NCBI GenBank assembly: GCA_019426215.1
Contig: CM033400.1
Location: forward strand, 23,420,568 to 23,484,567
Source of the DNA: Buddleja alternifolia
Lineage: Eukaryota; Streptophyta; Magnoliopsida; Lamiales; Scrophulariaceae
DNA length: 64,000 bases
Direction: 5' to 3'
Under the pieces are notes generated by a model, which did not search any database, had not been told where the DNA came from, and saw only the letters and a list, made by a program, of their open reading frames with translations. Below are positions 21,901 to 33,621 of this stretch, one piece after another. Numbering within the stretch: position 1 is the stretch's first letter; every line of letters begins with the position of its first letter. The translations under genes and the position numbers were made by a program.

Positions 21901-24900
21901 AGGGTATACCATATAGGATACCTGGGAGTAGAAATATGTTTGTGTGCATGGCAAGCTATGTCGCCTTTGGGGGTCTAACGAGTCACCCTTTTGAAGGGGG
22001 ATATCTTAAGTGTTATCTCGAGGTAACGTAGGTGTTGACTTAAAGTAACCCTCGTAACTACCTTGGGATCTAACGCCTCTGGGTTGAGCGCCGCAAGGTC
22101 GGACGCCTAGGGGTCGGATACCTCTATGTACCAAAGTATGTGAGGTCTTTCAATTTGATTGTGCGTTTCTTGTCTTAGGAGGCAGCTTGTACTTCACCCA
22201 CAAAAAGCTTGTCGTCTCAAAGGAAACTTAGAATTCTGAGGCCTCTATCAGGGGGTTCAGCACCCCGAAAGGGACCTATAATTTTCTAGACCTCAATCTG
22301 GGTATTTGTACTCCGGAGGGGACTTAGAATTTATTAGATTGACCTTTGCTCCGAGGTGGAGGGGCAAGTGTCGTTGACTCATTGCGAGGGGGTGAGAGCT
22401 TTTGCTATTAGGCGAGAATGCAAGGTCCTTTGCCTCAAGAGGGGCAAAGTTCTTGGAGTTATGGTGAGTAGGTCATTTTTTAGCCAACACTTAATTTATT
22501 CACTTCATGACCTCTCCACCCTCATAGAACATTTTTACCGGGGGCGTCAAGCCTCGTTCGTGGAGCCCAGGGGCGCCGAGTGGCGGCCCCGAGAAGTTGA
22601 TCTCGTGGTCGGGCCGCAAGGCATGATGCCTCGCGGTTGCCTCGTAGCTTGGCCGCAGGGCATAGGGTTTTTTCCTCTTGGGGCTCGATGTACCTTGGGG
22701 TTTTGTTTCAGGGCGTGACGTCAAAGTCGGCTTGGCCAATTTTCTTGTGCTATCGTTTCTGATAGTATCTATATGAAAGGCTTGTTTCTAATCAAACCCC
22801 CTATTTTTCATAAGATTTGGGGGCTCATCCTCCTCTGTGGCTTCACGAGCTCTAGCGGTGTGTACCCTATGGCCTCATGAGCATTGGCGTGGGTGTTTTG
22901 TACCTTTTGGCTTCATGAGCGCTAGTGGGGTACTTAGTCATTTTTATGCGTATTTAGTAGGATTTCATGAGTATCATGAGTGCTAGCCTCTCTGACGTCT
23001 TGCTACACTTGAGCATCACTTACTAGCATCTTTACTTAAAAGACACTAGCATTCTGTTAGCTAGTTACTCACTAGCATTTTGAAAGCACTAGCATTTTGC
23101 TAGCTTGTTTAATCCCACCAACTTGGGGGGTATTTTATGTTGAGATTTGTATCTCTCAAGGTAGATGTATATCCACACATAGGGGTTATCTAGAGGTGGG
23201 CGTTAGGCCTCACATTGGGAGTGTGGGTCGCCATCCGCAGAGGGTGTTGCCCCGGGGTTTAATGCCTCAGGGATCTTTAACGGGGGCGACAGGTGGCTCT
23301 TTTATATGCCTTATGTATGTGTCCGTATACTTTATCATACAGTCACTTTTTGTTTGTACGACTATGAGCTATTCGAACGTTAGCAGCATTCTTGCTTTTG
23401 ACTTAGCACATTTATGAGCTACTCTTTGGCCCTTAGTAGGCTTTGAGTAGGTCTTTTGTTTTCCTAACCCGTTGCTTCATGAGCTTTGTCGTGGTGTCAG
23501 CGGTGGCGTTACTTGTTAGCGTCGCGTGATGCCAATGGGTGCTCATCGTGGCTTTATGGTGCTCATAGCACGTTTCATTTTTCCTACCCCCATGATTAGA
23601 TTTGGTGAGTGGATAATTTTGGTGGGTGGACTTAGCACCTCATAAGGTTCCCTGTCCCCCACTCCTTAGTGTATTTGCATGGTTAACACCATAGAGAGTA
23701 AGGATTGTACGGGGTAGATGTTATCTTTCGATAGCAGAGGGCTAATTTAGAGCTTGGCCTCATCTTTTACTTACGCCTTTTTGAGTAAGTGGTGTTTGAT
23801 TGTGTCTAGCAAGACTATCTCTTGTCTGCTCATTTCGCCATAGTACCTTGTGCTTCATGAGCACTAGTTTAGGAACTTAGCCATTTTAACACGCCGTTGG
23901 CGAGATTCAATGAACGGTGGGGGCAATGCCTCTTGGGCATTTTTGCTGCATTTGAATTTACTTGTTAGCAATTCACCTTTTAATTTATGCTGAAAATTGC
24001 TTGGCCTTGAAATATCAAATTTCCATGGCCTTTGCATATTAGCTAGCTAGTCTTAGCATATTAAATAGTTACTTGCTAGCTATTTTTTCACTAGCTAGTC
24101 GTTTATTGCCATTGACTAGCTATTCGTTCGCTAGTTAGCTGTTTGTTTATTTCATTCCTACTTCCCCACTACTTACCCCCCTACTCCTTAGTATGTGAAT
24201 CAGATTCAAGAGTAAATTATCAAGTGGTGTTTCTTTGGCATTAGGGGGTTAGGGATAGTTCCTTGATGATGATAAGAGTTGTAGGCTCTGTTTCGTCGAA
24301 TGCCGACCCCGGTGATTTTGCAGACTAATGCCCTGAGGCTTTAAGCCTCACAACTTTTCACTAGGGTGACCTCTATCTTAATTTTAGGAGGCTTGGATAG
24401 CCACTAGTGTTCAGAATGTTAGGAGGCTTGAATAGCAACTAATGTTCATTATTTAGCGCATGAAGTGAAATATCACCCTAGCCACATTGATATAAGGTGA
24501 ATTATCAACCTTGTTATGTTTGTATGAGGTGAGTTATCACCTTAGTTATATTTGTATGAGATGATTTTTCACCTTAGTTACACTTGTATGAGGTGAGTTA
24601 TCACTTTCGTTATATTGTCATAATCTCAATCCAGATTTCATGTCGGAGGGGGAGTTGTTTTTTTTTTTTTTTTAAAAACCTCATATTCTCACGGTAATGC
24701 TAGAAGGATCATTGGGTGGGCTAATTTAGACCCTTGTTATATTTTTTTGAATGAACGACGTGGTTTTTAGCACTCAAAAACACTTATTAGTGGAGGCTTG
24801 GTCGCCTCTTATTTGTTTATTTTAGCATAATCTCGTTCCAGAACCTTAATTGGAGTGAGAAGACCTTTCGTAGGTCCTCAACCTCTCTTGAAGTTACATG

Positions 24901-25600
24901 AGGGATTATGGGGTGGCCCATCCTCGTGCGAGTCTTTGACAGCTCGGGGGATTTTTGCGGTGCCACCCATATTGACCTCGATGGGGGTTGCGGGTAATTT
25001 TATAATGCCTTTAGTGGAAACCTGATTAGCTCCCAAAGGTCGTATTAGTATTTTTGTTTCCCCACTATGTGAGTGAAATACTTAAGTATTTAAGGTCTTT
25101 TGTCAACATATCAAAATAATAAGGGTGCTATAAGCATTCGAGCATTTGTTTGACTAGTGGCCAATAGCACCAAGTGTTAGCAGCAGCTATCTTGGTAATA
25201 CGTTTAGTAGCCAAAATAAACTAGGTAACGTATTTTTGAAATAGCCTCGGTTGGAAGCAGTGATTCTGAAGGGCTTTTGTTTTGGGTGTTGTTAAATCAC
25301 CAATTGTTAATGTCACTCTTTTGTATGACGCGAAATTTCAATTATTTAAACAAGCCTAGCATACCTAGCCGCCTAAAAGTTGATGTGCCTGAAGGCACTT
25401 AGCAATCATATTATGAAAACTTAAAACATCCAGCATTTAATAAAAATGTGCGGGGGTGCACTTAGGCACCTCAGAACTTAAGTAAAGGTAGTCGGCGCTG
25501 GTGGGCGTCCACACTCAACGCTTGACTTGTTCAAAAGTAATATAGTAAAAAAGATAGTCTTTGTTATTTGTTACCTGATAAGGCCTCATAAGGCTTGAAA
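21901..25600. other. Non-coding filler of Gypsy element with word repeats
   Basis: This 3.7-kb stretch has no RT or integrase. It contains recurring phrases of the type 'ttcatgagc.ctag' (about 22845-23000, 23480, 23855), runs of gctag/ctagc words (22980-23110, 24040-24150), and an imperfect tandem repeat of about 38 bp built on 'gtatgaggtgagttatcacctt' (24484-24625). A T-run of 19 lies near 24657. Short frames here (22356-22718, 23097-23417) show no family resemblance. Confidence 0.55.
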
Positions 25601-25800
25601 TCTTGTCAAACTTGGGGGATGCTTCCCATGGGGGTCATCTTGCTAGTGGTACCCCCAGTGGTATCCACTGCCGACGCGCCCGTCATTTTGGAGTCTTGTC
25701 CTTCAGTGGCAGTTGTTGTACCTTCGAAATAGGCATTGTCTTCTTGGGGTGGCATGTCGTGGCATGTGTCTTTTTCATAGACATCTGACAGTTGGGATTT

Positions 25801-27667
25801 TCACCAAGTATGGACTGAGTGGATCTTGCCCTCCAAGCAAGTTTTCTCTGGCGAGATTAGGTTTATCACTACTTGTTCCCCTTTGTTGCTATGATCCATG
25901 TTATGTTTCCTTTTAGGCTTCTGCAATGTGTTAGCATAGCACTCTCTTGCTACCTTCACGTCATCAACAGTTTCCTCCGTTCCTACGGGGGTTGGAAATT
26001 TTACCTTTAAATGGAAAGTGAATATGACATCTTGAAGCAAGTTTAAGCTCGGCCTCCCCAAAATGGCATTGTAGGCGGAGGGGGGCTTTGACCATCAAGA
26101 ACTTCAGCACCTTCGTGGAGAGGGCTGGAAATGCACCCAGAGATATGGGTAGAGACTCCTCTCCTAATGCTTCCACTATCTCACCCGTGAATCCAGCGAG
26201 GGGGTGTTTACCGCTTGAAGCTGTGTGTTGTCCACCCCTAGTTGGGTGAAAGCACTGTAAAGGATGATGTCCGCTGAGCTCCCGCTATCGACCAGAATCT
26301 TCTTTACCCAAAAGTTGGGGATGGTCGCCGAGATCACTAAGGCATCATTCACTAATGGGATGTTGTTTTCTAGGTCTTGTAGTCCAAACTCTATGGTTTG
26401 CATCTTTTGCTCCACTTAATTCACTTGCCCTCCCCGCGGGGAGTTGATGGCATGTTGTCCGATAGCAGCCCTCAATAAAACTTTTCTTTGAGTTCGCGGA
26501 GTCACCCCCTGCTAGGCCTCCCAAGATCACCCTTATTTTTCCATTCACTAAGGAGTTATCCATCTCTGAGTCCGCCCTTGGGGGGTTTCTTTTGACTTCA
26601 TCTCTACCCCTCTATTTCTTCGATTCTTTTATTTTCTTCAGCTCTGTCCACCAAATACTCCATGGTTGATGGGGGCTTCCCAGTTATAGATTTCTTGAAC
26701 CTACTATTGCGTAAGTTCCTCTGTATTATTCCTAATAGCAACTCATGGTTGACTGCTGTACTTCAGAGACCGTGTTGGAGAAACGATGTACGTATTCCCT
26801 CAAGGACTCACCATCTTTTTCAACAAAAGTGAATAAGCAACATGATGTCTTGGGGTACTTCTTGTTCACGAAAAAGTGATTGAAAAAACGCTTGGTTGGC
26901 TGCTCGAGGCCGGCGACGGTATCGGCGGGCAGTCGGTTGAATCAGCTAAGTGCCCTTCCAGAAAAGGTGGCTCAAAAAATCTGACAGTAGGTAGCATCAC
27001 TGGGGTCGTACATGTCATCCTTGGAGTTGAAGTTGTCAACATATCCTTGAGGGTCTCCAACTCCCTCATGCTCAGACAGATGAGGTATCTTAAGCCCCTG
27101 TGGTAAAGACTCTGCTAAAACCACCTGGCAGAAAAGATTTCTCTTAGGAGGTGCTACATCTAATGGCACCAGCTGGATATCCTCATATCTTCCATGGTCG
27201 TCTAAACTCTCATCACATCGGGGTATGTGCCTATGCCTGTCTTCGCTCCTCGGCAAGGTCTCTTCGGGAGTCAAGGATGCTTGACCTCTACGTAGTGGCC
27301 TTGGGGGTGTTGGCCTTCGGTCTCCACCCCTTGGTGGCCTTTTAGGGGGTGAGACCACACTATTCTCTTCTCTTTCTTGTGCTTCTCCATTCACCAGTGA
27401 GTTGGATCGCCTTGATCCAATCCCGCCGGGGGTCAAGAACTCTTGACCTCGGCGGGGGGATTGTCTTAGCGCCACTTGGTGAGGGGGACTTTTCTCCCGA
27501 GGCTCCTGACCCTTGCTTGCGGATGGAGGGGACAGATCTTGCGGCTCCTTTCTCTTGGGGTTGGGGTGCCTCCTAATGGCCCATCTCGTGGGAGTCTTGC
27601 CCCCTGTTAGTCGATGGAATAGGTGTTGCTCGCGATGGGTGTAAAATGGCATATTGCTGAACTGCAC
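25801..27667 (-). pseudogene. Gypsy gag and aspartic protease, frameshifted
   Basis: The minus-strand order is as follows. 27667-26972: a Pro/Arg-rich N-terminal region leading into the retrotrans_gag domain (LPQGLKIPHLSEHEGVGDP, then YDPSDATYCQIF). Gag continues in a second frame to about 26866. The pre-protease block follows (VILGGLAGGDS near 26510). Protease is at 26176-26415: DALVISATIPNFWVKKILVDSGSSADI, with catalytic DSG. Protease continues in shifted frames to 25801 (FPALSTKVLKFLMV; GRPSLNLL; ARECYANTLQ). At least three frame changes or stops break it. In complete relatives these make capsid and process the polyprotein. The protein style is that of plant Gypsy elements with the LVDSGSSADI protease. 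Confidence 0.85.
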
Positions 27668-27992
27668 GAACGGCTGCCCTCACTGATGCATCCTCAACAA
27701 GAGCAAGTAGTGCCTACTGAGTGATCTCGAACACCCTAGTGGCAGGGGATGGAATCACTGATGGCATCATAGGAGGTGTGTTCTGCTCATTCATCAGTAT
27801 GGTATGTCTGGACTCCCGCCTTCAGCTTTCCGGGTCGAGGGGTCTTGAGCAACACCCTCAACATTGGGCTGATCTTCAGGCGTTGGGTTAGGAAGTTCAT
27901 CGATAGCTACTGGCTAATGGCGGCTAGTCATCCTATCACCGACAGTACGCGCTTGTGACCTAGTTTGCATACTCAGTGGCTGGAGCGCTTTT

Positions 27993-28010
27993 CCCACAGA
28001 CGCCGCCAAT
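27993..28010 (-). promoter_or_regulatory. Gypsy primer-binding site
   Basis: The minus strand reads ATTGGCGGCGTCTGTGGG, four bases after the 5' LTR end. It resembles the TTGGCGCCGTCTGTGG-type site of many plant Gypsy elements. The tRNA identity is not assigned. Confidence 0.65.
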
Positions 28011-28014
28011 CTGA

Positions 28015-28516
28015 TGATGGTAAAAATCGTCAGACATTGAATGTCACGTGTTGACCACGTGGGATGGTGGAACCGGTCCAATGAACGAAAAACTAGGTTG
28101 GGAGTTGGTTAATGTTTAGACTGCACTCGAATGTAGCGAGCTGCCTACGTACCCAAAGTATGTGGGATCAAGTCAGTTCGTAGTTCTTTTGTGGTTTTAC
28201 TCTTAGTTTTTGCCAGTGGATTTTTCTGGAGAGAGTAGATAATTAATGAGCCTTTCTCAGCTCCTCTCAGGTATTAATAGGGAGCTGGTCAGTGGGCTAT
28301 GGGCCATGAGCTTCACTTTATCAGTGGCCCATCAGGCTTGATAATATTACTTTTAGACTAATAGAATAACCCAAGTATTAATCTTAATATGTCGTCAGCC
28401 CTTTTGGGCTTGACTAGCATGCTAACCGTGGGCTTTAACCCACGAGTAGCACCCCGGACCTAGCCATAGATGCGTGTGAATACCGTAATGCCCTTAGACA
28501 TTTTTGGTGCACATCA
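28015..28516 (-). repeat. 5' LTR of Gypsy element
   Basis: Matches 21386-21884. The boundary towards the interior is fixed by the primer-binding site at 27993-28010. Confidence 0.85.
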
Positions 28517-29485
28517 ATCTTGTATGGTATTGTATAGATCTTTATTATATGTAAGACACACTAATCCTTTTTTGCCTTGTCATCATATTTGAGAAATATA
28601 AATTAGTGAAGAAATAAATTATAAAATACATGCAATAAGATAATTTTGGCAAAATCAGGATCTTAATTAAAGATTACAATCTATTCAGAACCCTTATCAA
28701 CGTGGTGCCATCAGCCATGGAATCAGGTGCCATTGAAATCTATTCAGGATCTTAATTGAAAATCAGGTGCCACTGAAATCTTGAGATATCAATTTGACAA
28801 CTGGACTTACATATCGATCTGTCAAAAATTTAGCTATGTAAGCACTTGAAAGTCAAAAGGAATCTACTGAAGTTCCACGAGTACAAGATAAACAAATAAA
28901 TTACAAGAAAGAACTAACAAAATGAAGAAAACAACTTTACGGGTAATTCTATGTCAAATCGAGTTTAATGGTATGAGTGTAAATTTTGTGTTTATATCTG
29001 TTATACAATTATGTGTCAGAATTGCATATAATATAACTTATTGTATGAAAAATACAGGACCATTAAACCCGATCTTGAATAGATTTTTCCCCAAAATTGC
29101 CCACCAAATGAGATGTGCAGATAGTGATAGGTGGGTCACCTAACTTGAAGATTCTGTCCTTCACCAGAAAATTATTATTATTATTATTATTATAATTATT
29201 ATTTAAGGACTTCATTTCTTATATCATGATGTTCAAATCTTTCTAGAAGCAAGAACTGTTATTGAGGCATTGGTCTGCGCGTGACAATTTTTTCCATATG
29301 ATAGATAATTAATAGACATATGTACAGAGGTTAATAGGTTTCCTTTTGTTTCTTTTTATAAGAAAATGAGTTGTTAGTAAGTTACAACTGCTGGCCCTGG
29401 TGACATGGTCATAGCTTAATATGGGTGTTGTTCTATGGAATGGACATTTGAAAAAGACTCAATGTATTTTATGTGATCATATAAT
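28517..29485. other. AT-rich intergenic DNA with microsatellite
   Basis: A (TTA)n-type run lies at about 29171-29203. A short near-duplicate phrase containing atcaggtgcca is present at 28723-28775. No gene is supported; the 73-codon frame at 28922 shows no family features. Confidence 0.45.
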
Positions 29486-30330
29486 CACTACAAGAAAACA
29501 AGGCATCAGAGACGGAATTTTAGAGATCGACTGAATTCGGTCTCTAAACAGAGACCGAATTAGAGACCGATATGGGTTCCGTCTCTAAATCGGTCTCTAA
29601 TTCAGTCGCTAATTTGAAAATTAGAGACCGATTGATTTCCGTCTCTACATCGGTAGCTAATTGGTTGATTTACTCCCTTAAGTTAGAGACCAAATAATTC
29701 GGTCTCTAATTTTCAAATTAGCGACTGAATTAGAGATCGATTGATTTCCAATTTAGAGACCGATTGATTTCTGTCTCTAAATCGGTAGCTAATTGGTTGA
29801 TTTACTCCCCTAAGTTAGAGACCGAATAATTCGGTCTCTAATTTTCAAATTAGCTACTGAATTAGAGACCGATTGATTTCCGTCTCTAAATCGGTAGCTA
29901 ATTGGTTGATTTGCTCCCCTAAGTTAGAGACCGAATAATTCGGTCTCTAATTTTCAAATTAGCGATCGGATTTAGCGACCGAGATGAGCATCAATTTTTC
30001 ATTATTATTTGGCGACCGATTCCGCGACGGAATATAAAATTATATTTTAGAGACCGATTCCGCGACCGAATTATTCGGTCGCTAATTAGAGACCGAATAA
30101 TTCGGTCTCTATTTTGTAAATTAGAATAAAAAAAAGAATATGAAATTATATTTTAGAGACCGATTCCGTGACTGAATTAGTCGGTCGCTAATTAGAGACC
30201 GAATAATTCGGTCTCTATTCTGTAAATTAGAATAAAAAAATGGAAAGTGGTCATTTGCGAATTATATTATAAAATAAAATAATTCGGTCTCTATTTTGTA
30301 TTTAGCGACTGTTTATCGACCGAAGGTGGT
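29486..30330. mobile_element. CACTA transposon end with subterminal repeat array
   Basis: Begins CACTACAAGAAAACAAGG, the diagnostic terminus of plant CACTA (En/Spm, CMC) elements. It is followed by more than 20 copies of the word TTAGAGACCGA or its inverse. A 109-bp unit (beginning attgatttccgtctct) is repeated at about 29631, 29763 and 29872. Palindromes of the form AGAGACCGAATAATTCGGTC (10-bp arms) recur at least five times. Such subterminal arrays bind the element's TnpA-like protein. The opposite end (TTTTCTTGTAGTG) was not found downstream, so the element is truncated or its partner end has diverged. Confidence 0.85.
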
Positions 30331-31088
30331 CTCTCTTGATCATTAAACTTAGCAAGAAAACTAGTAGAAGTAAACCTCTGATTTTTTGATTGAAAATGAA
30401 CATTTTTAGAGTTTATAAAAATTCACTCTTTCTGTGCGAATTTGCTAAAGAAGAAATAAGCTTAAAAAGTGCATTGATGTGGAAGAGAATTTATGGGGGT
30501 GGATTTTGAGGATTTTCTTTTTGTGTGTGAATGGGGTTATAAATATATATTTGTATATGTGTATATGTGTATGTGTATGTGTATGTATATGCTTATATAT
30601 TAGGAAAAGAAGATTTACTCATATCTTTACCTTCCACAACAAACTTTTCAATTTTTGGTCGTTTTTCTTGTTGATGATATTACTTTTGGGGCTATTTGAG
30701 AAAGTATATTTAGCGACCGAAGTGGTCTCTCTTGATCATTAAACTTAGCAAGAAAACTAGTGAAGTAAACCTCTGGTTTTTTGATTGAAAATGAACATTT
30801 TTAGAATTTATAAGAATTCACTCTTTCTGTGCGAATTTGTTCAAGAAGAAATAAGCTTAAAAAGTGCTTTGATGTGGAAGAGAATTTATGGGGGTGGAGT
30901 TTGAGGATTTTCTTTTTGTGTGTGAATGAGGTTATACATATATATTTGTATATGTATATGTGTATGTATATGTTTATATATTAGGAAAAGAAGATTTACT
31001 CATATCTTTACCTTTCTACTGCCACAACAAACTTTTCATTTTTTGGTCGCTTTTTTGTGTGTGAGTGGGGTTGATGATATTGCTTTTC
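30301..31088. repeat. Direct tandem duplication, ~400-bp unit x2
   Basis: The unit at 30301-30708 starts tttagcgactg; the second unit, 30709-31088, starts tttagcgaccg. They share long stretches, among them tggtctctcttgatcatt, cactctttctgtgcgaattt and ggaaaagaagatttactc. The (TATG)n-like stretch inside differs in length. Both lie next to the CACTA subterminal array and begin with its gcgaccga word, so they probably belong to that element. Confidence 0.8.
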
Positions 31089-32013
31089 ACATCTAATGAT
31101 CAATGTCAACATGACTGATATTAGATAACAAATTCATAATTTTCATGTAAGTGTAATTAATACTAACTAGAAATAAATATATATTATTTAGTACTATTAA
31201 TATAAATATATAAGGCTGAAATACAAATCAAGCTATTCGATAATTGAGATCGACTCGATTAACAATCAAATCAAATCAAAATCAAACACAAATTTTATAA
31301 TTTGATAATGTTTCACATAAATAAGCTTGGACAACAACTTGTTCGGCTCCACTCGACTCATTTACATCCCTATAAATACCGTATCAACATTGATTGGTGG
31401 GTTTTAAAGTTAATCATCGCAATGACCAATGGTGGGTACGTAATCATTATTGATTTTACTCAGCAGACATTTTTTACTCAGCCGCCGTGTCCTTTAATTT
31501 CAAGAGTCATGTGACTGTGCTCGCTTTAATGTCACGAGACATTTTTTACTCAGCCGCCGTGTCATTTAAAGTTGTTTCCTTATCTCGATGAAAGATCTTG
31601 AGCAGATCTTGAAATTTTATATCCACGATAAAGGTTAATTAAAGTTGTCAATTGGGTCCATCGTTTCATTGCATTGTTTTTCTCTTTTATCACTATTTTT
31701 TTTACCTAATAAACTAAATATGCCCTTACAAAGAATTAATTAAAGTTAAAGGTAAAGGTTAATTAAAGTTAACCTTTACCTTTAACTATATAATCACTAT
31801 TTTTAAGATAAAGGTTAATTAAATTTAGTGAGGATCAAAATCAAACAATCTCTTCCTCCACCAAACCCTACAAAGAATTTTCAGAGTATAAACAGAGGAT
31901 AATTGTGAGGATCATCTTCCACGAAAAAGGGGAGATATAAAGAGGGGAGACAGGGGATCATCTTGCACGAGTAGCAACAGAGTATAAATAGGGGATAGTT
32001 CATATAAACAACC
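31089..32013. promoter_or_regulatory. Upstream region of the F-box-like gene
   Basis: A 27-bp phrase containing ttttttactcagccgccgt occurs twice, at 31465-31491 and 31537-31563. A perfect hairpin with 19-bp arms (AGTTAAAGGTAAAGGTTAA and its inverse) lies at 31744-31787. TATA-like motifs sit in three related phrases: gtataaaca near 31887, gatataaaga near 31934 and gtataaatagg near 31983. The last is 30 bp before the start codon. No gene is supported. Confidence 0.5.
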
Positions 32014-33618
32014 ATGGAACGAGGTACAATTTCTAATAATGGACTTAGTTTCCTTTGTGAGGATATAATTTTTCATGTTATGGGAAGGTTATCAAGGGAT
32101 GCATGCATTGTGGAGGCAGCCCGATTGGGTCTTTTATCAAAATATTTTCAACATTGTTGGTATTCCATCCCTACTCTTTTATTCGATATTAACCGTTTTG
32201 AACAAAGGGGTTATCATGGTTTAGATTTTATTCATTTTGTTAATCGCACTATACTTGAACATAATGAAAGTGTGGTTGAAACCTTGAGTTTTGAGTTACC
32301 AATGAGGGCCGAGGCATTGCATTGGATAAGGCAAGAGTGGGTGGCGTTTGGAATAGATCATTTTGTGCGTATACTGAAATTAGTCGGCCGGTTGTCCACT
32401 TCACTCCCTAACGGCCTGTTTTTGTCACAAACTCTTGTTCAGTTAAAATTATATCTACCGAACTATATTGTTAGATGGGAAGATAGATATAATTTACAAA
32501 ATTTAAAAAGACTCATATTGAAGCACATCGTGCTGTATGATAACAGATTTTCTTCCCGCCTTGGAAAATGGTGTCCCGAGTTGAATGATTTGCAGTTATT
32601 CAACTGTGATTTTAGAGGACTAACAGAATTTGAGGCATATTTGCCTTCTGTAAAAATATTCAAGATGGCATTCAATCGGGCCCAAGGAAATGTGAATATA
32701 AAAGTACACTTCCCCAATGCAGATGTCCTTATTATTTTATTGAAACAAGACGAACAGGGTTCGGGGCATTTAAAAGTATTGGGGTCGTTACCTCGTTCTT
32801 TACAGTGGATAGTACACCGTCATCGAAACTACATCGGATCAACTTGCTCGACGTACCGACTACTTCGAGAGGTTGTAAAAATGACGAAAGAATTGCTGTC
32901 CAGCGAACGAGCACGTGTCCCGGTTGATTTTGTTAGGGTATATCTATCTATCATTGTTTGAATAAGTGCAAATGCTTTTAAGAAGTTGTTTTGATTTTTT
33001 TTTTTTGAATTGTTTGTTTAGAGGTTGGCGCATGTGGAGTCTCTACATCACATTATGGCGAGGTACTTTTTTGTTAATATGCACCGCCTAGAGATCAGGT
33101 GTTCGAAGCTACTTGACAATCTTGCTGTCACATTGGTGCTCATCAGTAGATGTACAAGCTTGAATGAGCTTAAAGTCGATTTGGTGGTAATATTTTAAGT
33201 TTTATGGTTTGTCGCTTATTAGTTATTACATGGTTTATTAAGCACGTTCTTTGTTTGGGTTTCTAAAATAAAATTGTAATTGACTTAACATGTGTAGGGT
33301 GCACCATGGAAAAATGCGGGCATTAGTGTATCCAACTACGTAAAAGACTGGAAGTTGCACGCAATGGGATTGGAGGCATTGAATGAGGTCACGATCTTCA
33401 ACTTCTCGGGTTCTGATTGTGAGCTAAGCTACATTCTGTACGTGTTGTCGCAAGCAACTGAGTTGGGTACACTAAATATCTATTGTGTTAATCAATTTTT
33501 TGATGATCCAATTGGTGTGTATAAGAGGGCATCAATTAGAGCGTATGAAGCTACCGCGTCAAACAATGTGCAAATTCGTTTTATAAAAGGGGCTTACCCT
33601 AGAATAAGAGGAGAATGA
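32014..33618 (+). CDS. F-box/FBD/LRR-type protein, three exons
   Basis: Gene model: exon 1 32014-32937, exon 2 33022-33186, exon 3 33298-33618. All junctions are GT-AG and phase 0, giving 469 residues. The start lies in a good context (accATGG). Residues about 11-50 (LSFLCEDIIFHVMGRLSRD and on to LLSKYFQHCWYSIPTL) align by eye with a plant F-box, but the leading Leu-Pro pair is missing. A leucine-rich middle follows (LVQLKLYLPN, LNDLQLFNCDF). Exon 3 carries an FBD-like block (NEVTIFNFSGSDCELSYILY, then VLSQATELGTLNI). Family members are substrate receptors of SCF ubiquitin ligases. Length fits the family (about 400-500). No internal stop was seen. Expression is unknown, and it lies between CACTA sequences. 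Confidence 0.75.
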
Positions 33619-33621
33619 AAA

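Larger units (their letters stand above)
21386..28516 (-). mobile_element. Gypsy retrotransposon with gag-protease only
   Basis: Two LTRs of about 500 bp (21386-21884 and 28015-28516) start TGATGGTAAAAAT and end GTGCACATCA in + orientation; I count roughly 40 differences. Coding, the primer-binding site and the polypurine tract all point to the minus strand. Only gag and protease are present (25801-27667). From 21885 to about 25600 there is no reverse transcriptase, RNase H or integrase similarity in any frame. This is the layout of gag-only (TR-GAG type) non-autonomous Gypsy elements that depend on a partner. Flanking 5-mers (TTTAA, ATCTT) do not match, so the target duplication is lost or was never there. 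Confidence 0.85.

Noticed and set aside
22356..22718. 120-codon frame in the Gypsy filler, and 23097-23417
   Set aside because: Opposite to the element's coding strand, no recognisable domain, located in repeat-rich filler.
29510..30330. Regular repeats suggesting a CRISPR-like array
   Set aside because: Repeats occur in both orientations without uniform spacers, in plant DNA, right behind a CACTA terminus.
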